Positions 62,957 through 64,000 of a stretch of DNA of 64,000 bases are shown here, one piece after another. The first letter of the stretch is position 1, and every line of letters starts with the position of its first letter. The translations under genes were made by a program, and so were the position numbers. Source of the stretch: Inquilinus sp. Marseille-Q2685 (lineage in GTDB: Bacteria; Pseudomonadota; Alphaproteobacteria; DSM-16000; Inquilinaceae). The notes below the pieces were generated by a model. That model saw only the letters and a program-made list of their open reading frames with translations, was not told where the DNA came from and did no database searches. The DNA is taken from contig NZ_CAKAKL010000008.1 in assembly GCF_916619195.1 (NCBI RefSeq), forward strand, positions 1 through 64,000. Direction: 5' to 3'.

Positions 62957-64000
62957 CGCCGCCGGACAGCGGGAGGACGGACGCGGCGCACCGGGCTTCC
63001 CCCATCGTCCGAGCCCCGAGCGGCGCCGCCAGCCTGCAGCACGTCCTGCGGGAACGGGCGCGGACCACGCCGGACGCCACCGCGGCCGCCTTCCTCAGCT
63101 ACCCGGCCGGGCGGGAACGGACGGAATTCCTCAGCTACGGCCGGCTCGATCGCCGCGCCGGGGCCATCGCTGCCCGGCTGCTGGAGCGAGCCGAGCCCGG
63201 CGACAGGATCCTCCTGGCCCACGATCCCGGCCTGGCCTTCGTCGAAGCGTTCTTCGGCTGCCTCTATGCCGGCCTGGTCGCGGTGCCTCTCGCCGCGTCC
63301 CTGGCGCGTGATCCGGCGCGGATGGCGGCTGTCGCCGGAGATGCCGGCGCACGGCTTCTTCTGGTCACCGGCGCGCAGATCGCCCGCTCCTCCCTGCCGG
63401 AAGGCTCATCCGTGACCGTGCTGGACAGCGAGAGCCTGTCGGAGACGGACGGCCACGCCTTCCTGGAGACGCATCCGGACCGGGATCCTCTGGCCTTCCT
63501 GCAATACACCTCGGGCACCACCGGCGCCCCCAAGGGCGTGATGGTGCGCCAGAGCAGCCTCCTGGCCAATCTCGGGCAGATCCGTGCCGCGTTCGAGATC
63601 GATGGCCCGGCCGCAGGAGTCAGCTGGCTGCCGCATTATCACGACATGGGGCTGATCGGCGGGATCCTGACGCCGATCCATGTCGGCTATCCGGTCGTCC
63701 TGATGTCGCCCCTGAGCTTCCTGCAGCATCCGATCCGCTGGCTGCGGGCGATCCACCACTACGGCCGCCGCTACGGCGAGATGATCTGCGGCGGGCCTAG
63801 CTTCGCCTATCAGCACTGCGTCGAGCGAGTGCCCGAGGAGCTGCGGCGCGGCCTGGACCTGTCCTGCTGGCGCATCGCCTTCTGCGGCGCCGAACCCGTC
63901 CGGGCCGAGGCGCTGGGCCGGTTCAGCGAAAGCTTCGCCGCGAACGGCTTCCGCGCCTCGAGCTTCTATCCCTGCTACGGCATGGCGGAGGCGACGCTGT
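62953..64000 (+). CDS. Fatty acyl-AMP ligase (FAAL), 5' part
   Basis: The 3' end is cut by the window; 349 residues are visible from GTG at 62953. The adenylation core motif is TSGTTGAPKG (about residues 186-195), and SWLPHYHDMGLIGGILTPI plus FLQHPIRWLRAI are typical of FAALs. It activates a fatty acid as acyl-AMP and loads it on the ACP. The organisation desaturase-ACP-FAAL recalls JamB-JamC-JamA. Confidence 0.9.
   Translation, partial: MTPPDSGRTDAAHRASPIVRAPSGAASLQHVLRERARTTPDATAAAFLSYPAGRERTEFLSYGRLDRRAGAIAARLLERAEPGDRILLAHDPGLAFVEAFFGCLYAGLVAVPLAASLARDPARMAAVAGDAGARLLLVTGAQIARSSLPEGSSVTVLDSESLSETDGHAFLETHPDRDPLAFLQYTSGTTGAPKGVMVRQSSLLANLGQIRAAFEIDGPAAGVSWLPHYHDMGLIGGILTPIHVGYPVVLMSPLSFLQHPIRWLRAIHHYGRRYGEMICGGPSFAYQHCVERVPEELRRGLDLSCWRIAFCGAEPVRAEALGRFSESFAANGFRASSFYPCYGMAEATL

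Overview
The window is a contiguous, very GC-rich (by eye roughly 68-70 %) and densely coded chromosomal stretch from an alphaproteobacterium. The split iscR-cysteine desulfurase-ferredoxin and sufBCDSE-sufT-sufA layout, the DUF3141 protein, glnE next to bcp, and dispersed alphaproteobacterial palindromic repeats point to a Rhodospirillales-type organism (Azospirillum/Inquilinus-like). The taxon is inferred, since no rRNA or other direct marker is present. Many neighbours overlap by 4 bp (ATGA or GTGA), and GTG, TTG and even CTG starts are needed for several genes.

Region by region. 0.2-3.3 kb: a minus-strand module of a Tat-exported flavin amine oxidase, a periplasmic c-type cytochrome, an exported RidA and a small monooxygenase, interrupted by a large palindromic repeat. 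3.5-6.6 kb: sulfonate-type ABC importer with OsmC. 6.8-9.0 kb: NTF2-like protein, small lipoprotein and ClC transporter. 9.0-17.6 kb: Fe-S cluster assembly in two transcription blocks, each preceded by a motif resembling the type-1 IscR site. 18.0-22.8 kb: hydrolase, methyltransferase, tyrS and ggt. 22.8-29.6 kb: AsmA/YhdP-like giant, glnE and bcp. 29.6-34.7 kb: two LysR regulators, each divergent from an enzyme gene (GST, extradiol dioxygenase), a cupin and a DUF455 protein. 34.9-37.3 kb: a complete YfiR-YfiN-YfiB c-di-GMP signalling operon, followed at 37.5-40.4 kb by a 965-residue unrecognised protein with a LysM-like start. 40.4-43.2 kb: arginase and ornithine aminotransferase divergent from an Lrp-type regulator. 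43.3-45.5 kb: class I aldolase with a thiE-like partner, then a ParD/ParE-type toxin-antitoxin pair. 45.5-50.4 kb: DUF3141 hydrolase, argS and an MscS channel. 50.5-52.8 kb: accessory patch with an AAC(6')-like acetyltransferase, a dehydrogenase remnant, a second exported RidA and a divergent TetR. 52.8-61.5 kb: RND efflux operon in the order outer-membrane factor, adaptor, pump; then a Spy/CpxP-like protein divergent from a two-component system. 61.5-64.0 kb: an AT-rich promoter island followed by a translationally coupled desaturase, acyl carrier protein and fatty acyl-AMP ligase, cut by the window edge.

The themes are Fe-S homeostasis under IscR, envelope sensing (YfiBNR, Spy/two-component, RND, MscS, AsmA), nitrogen and arginine metabolism, and periplasmic amine oxidation. 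The observations most worth pursuing are the amine dehydrogenase-RidA module, the orphan protein beside YfiBNR, the desaturase-ACP-FAAL cassette (same three protein classes as JamB-JamC-JamA), the paired IscR-like sites, and the probable CTG start behind a perfect Shine-Dalgarno sequence.
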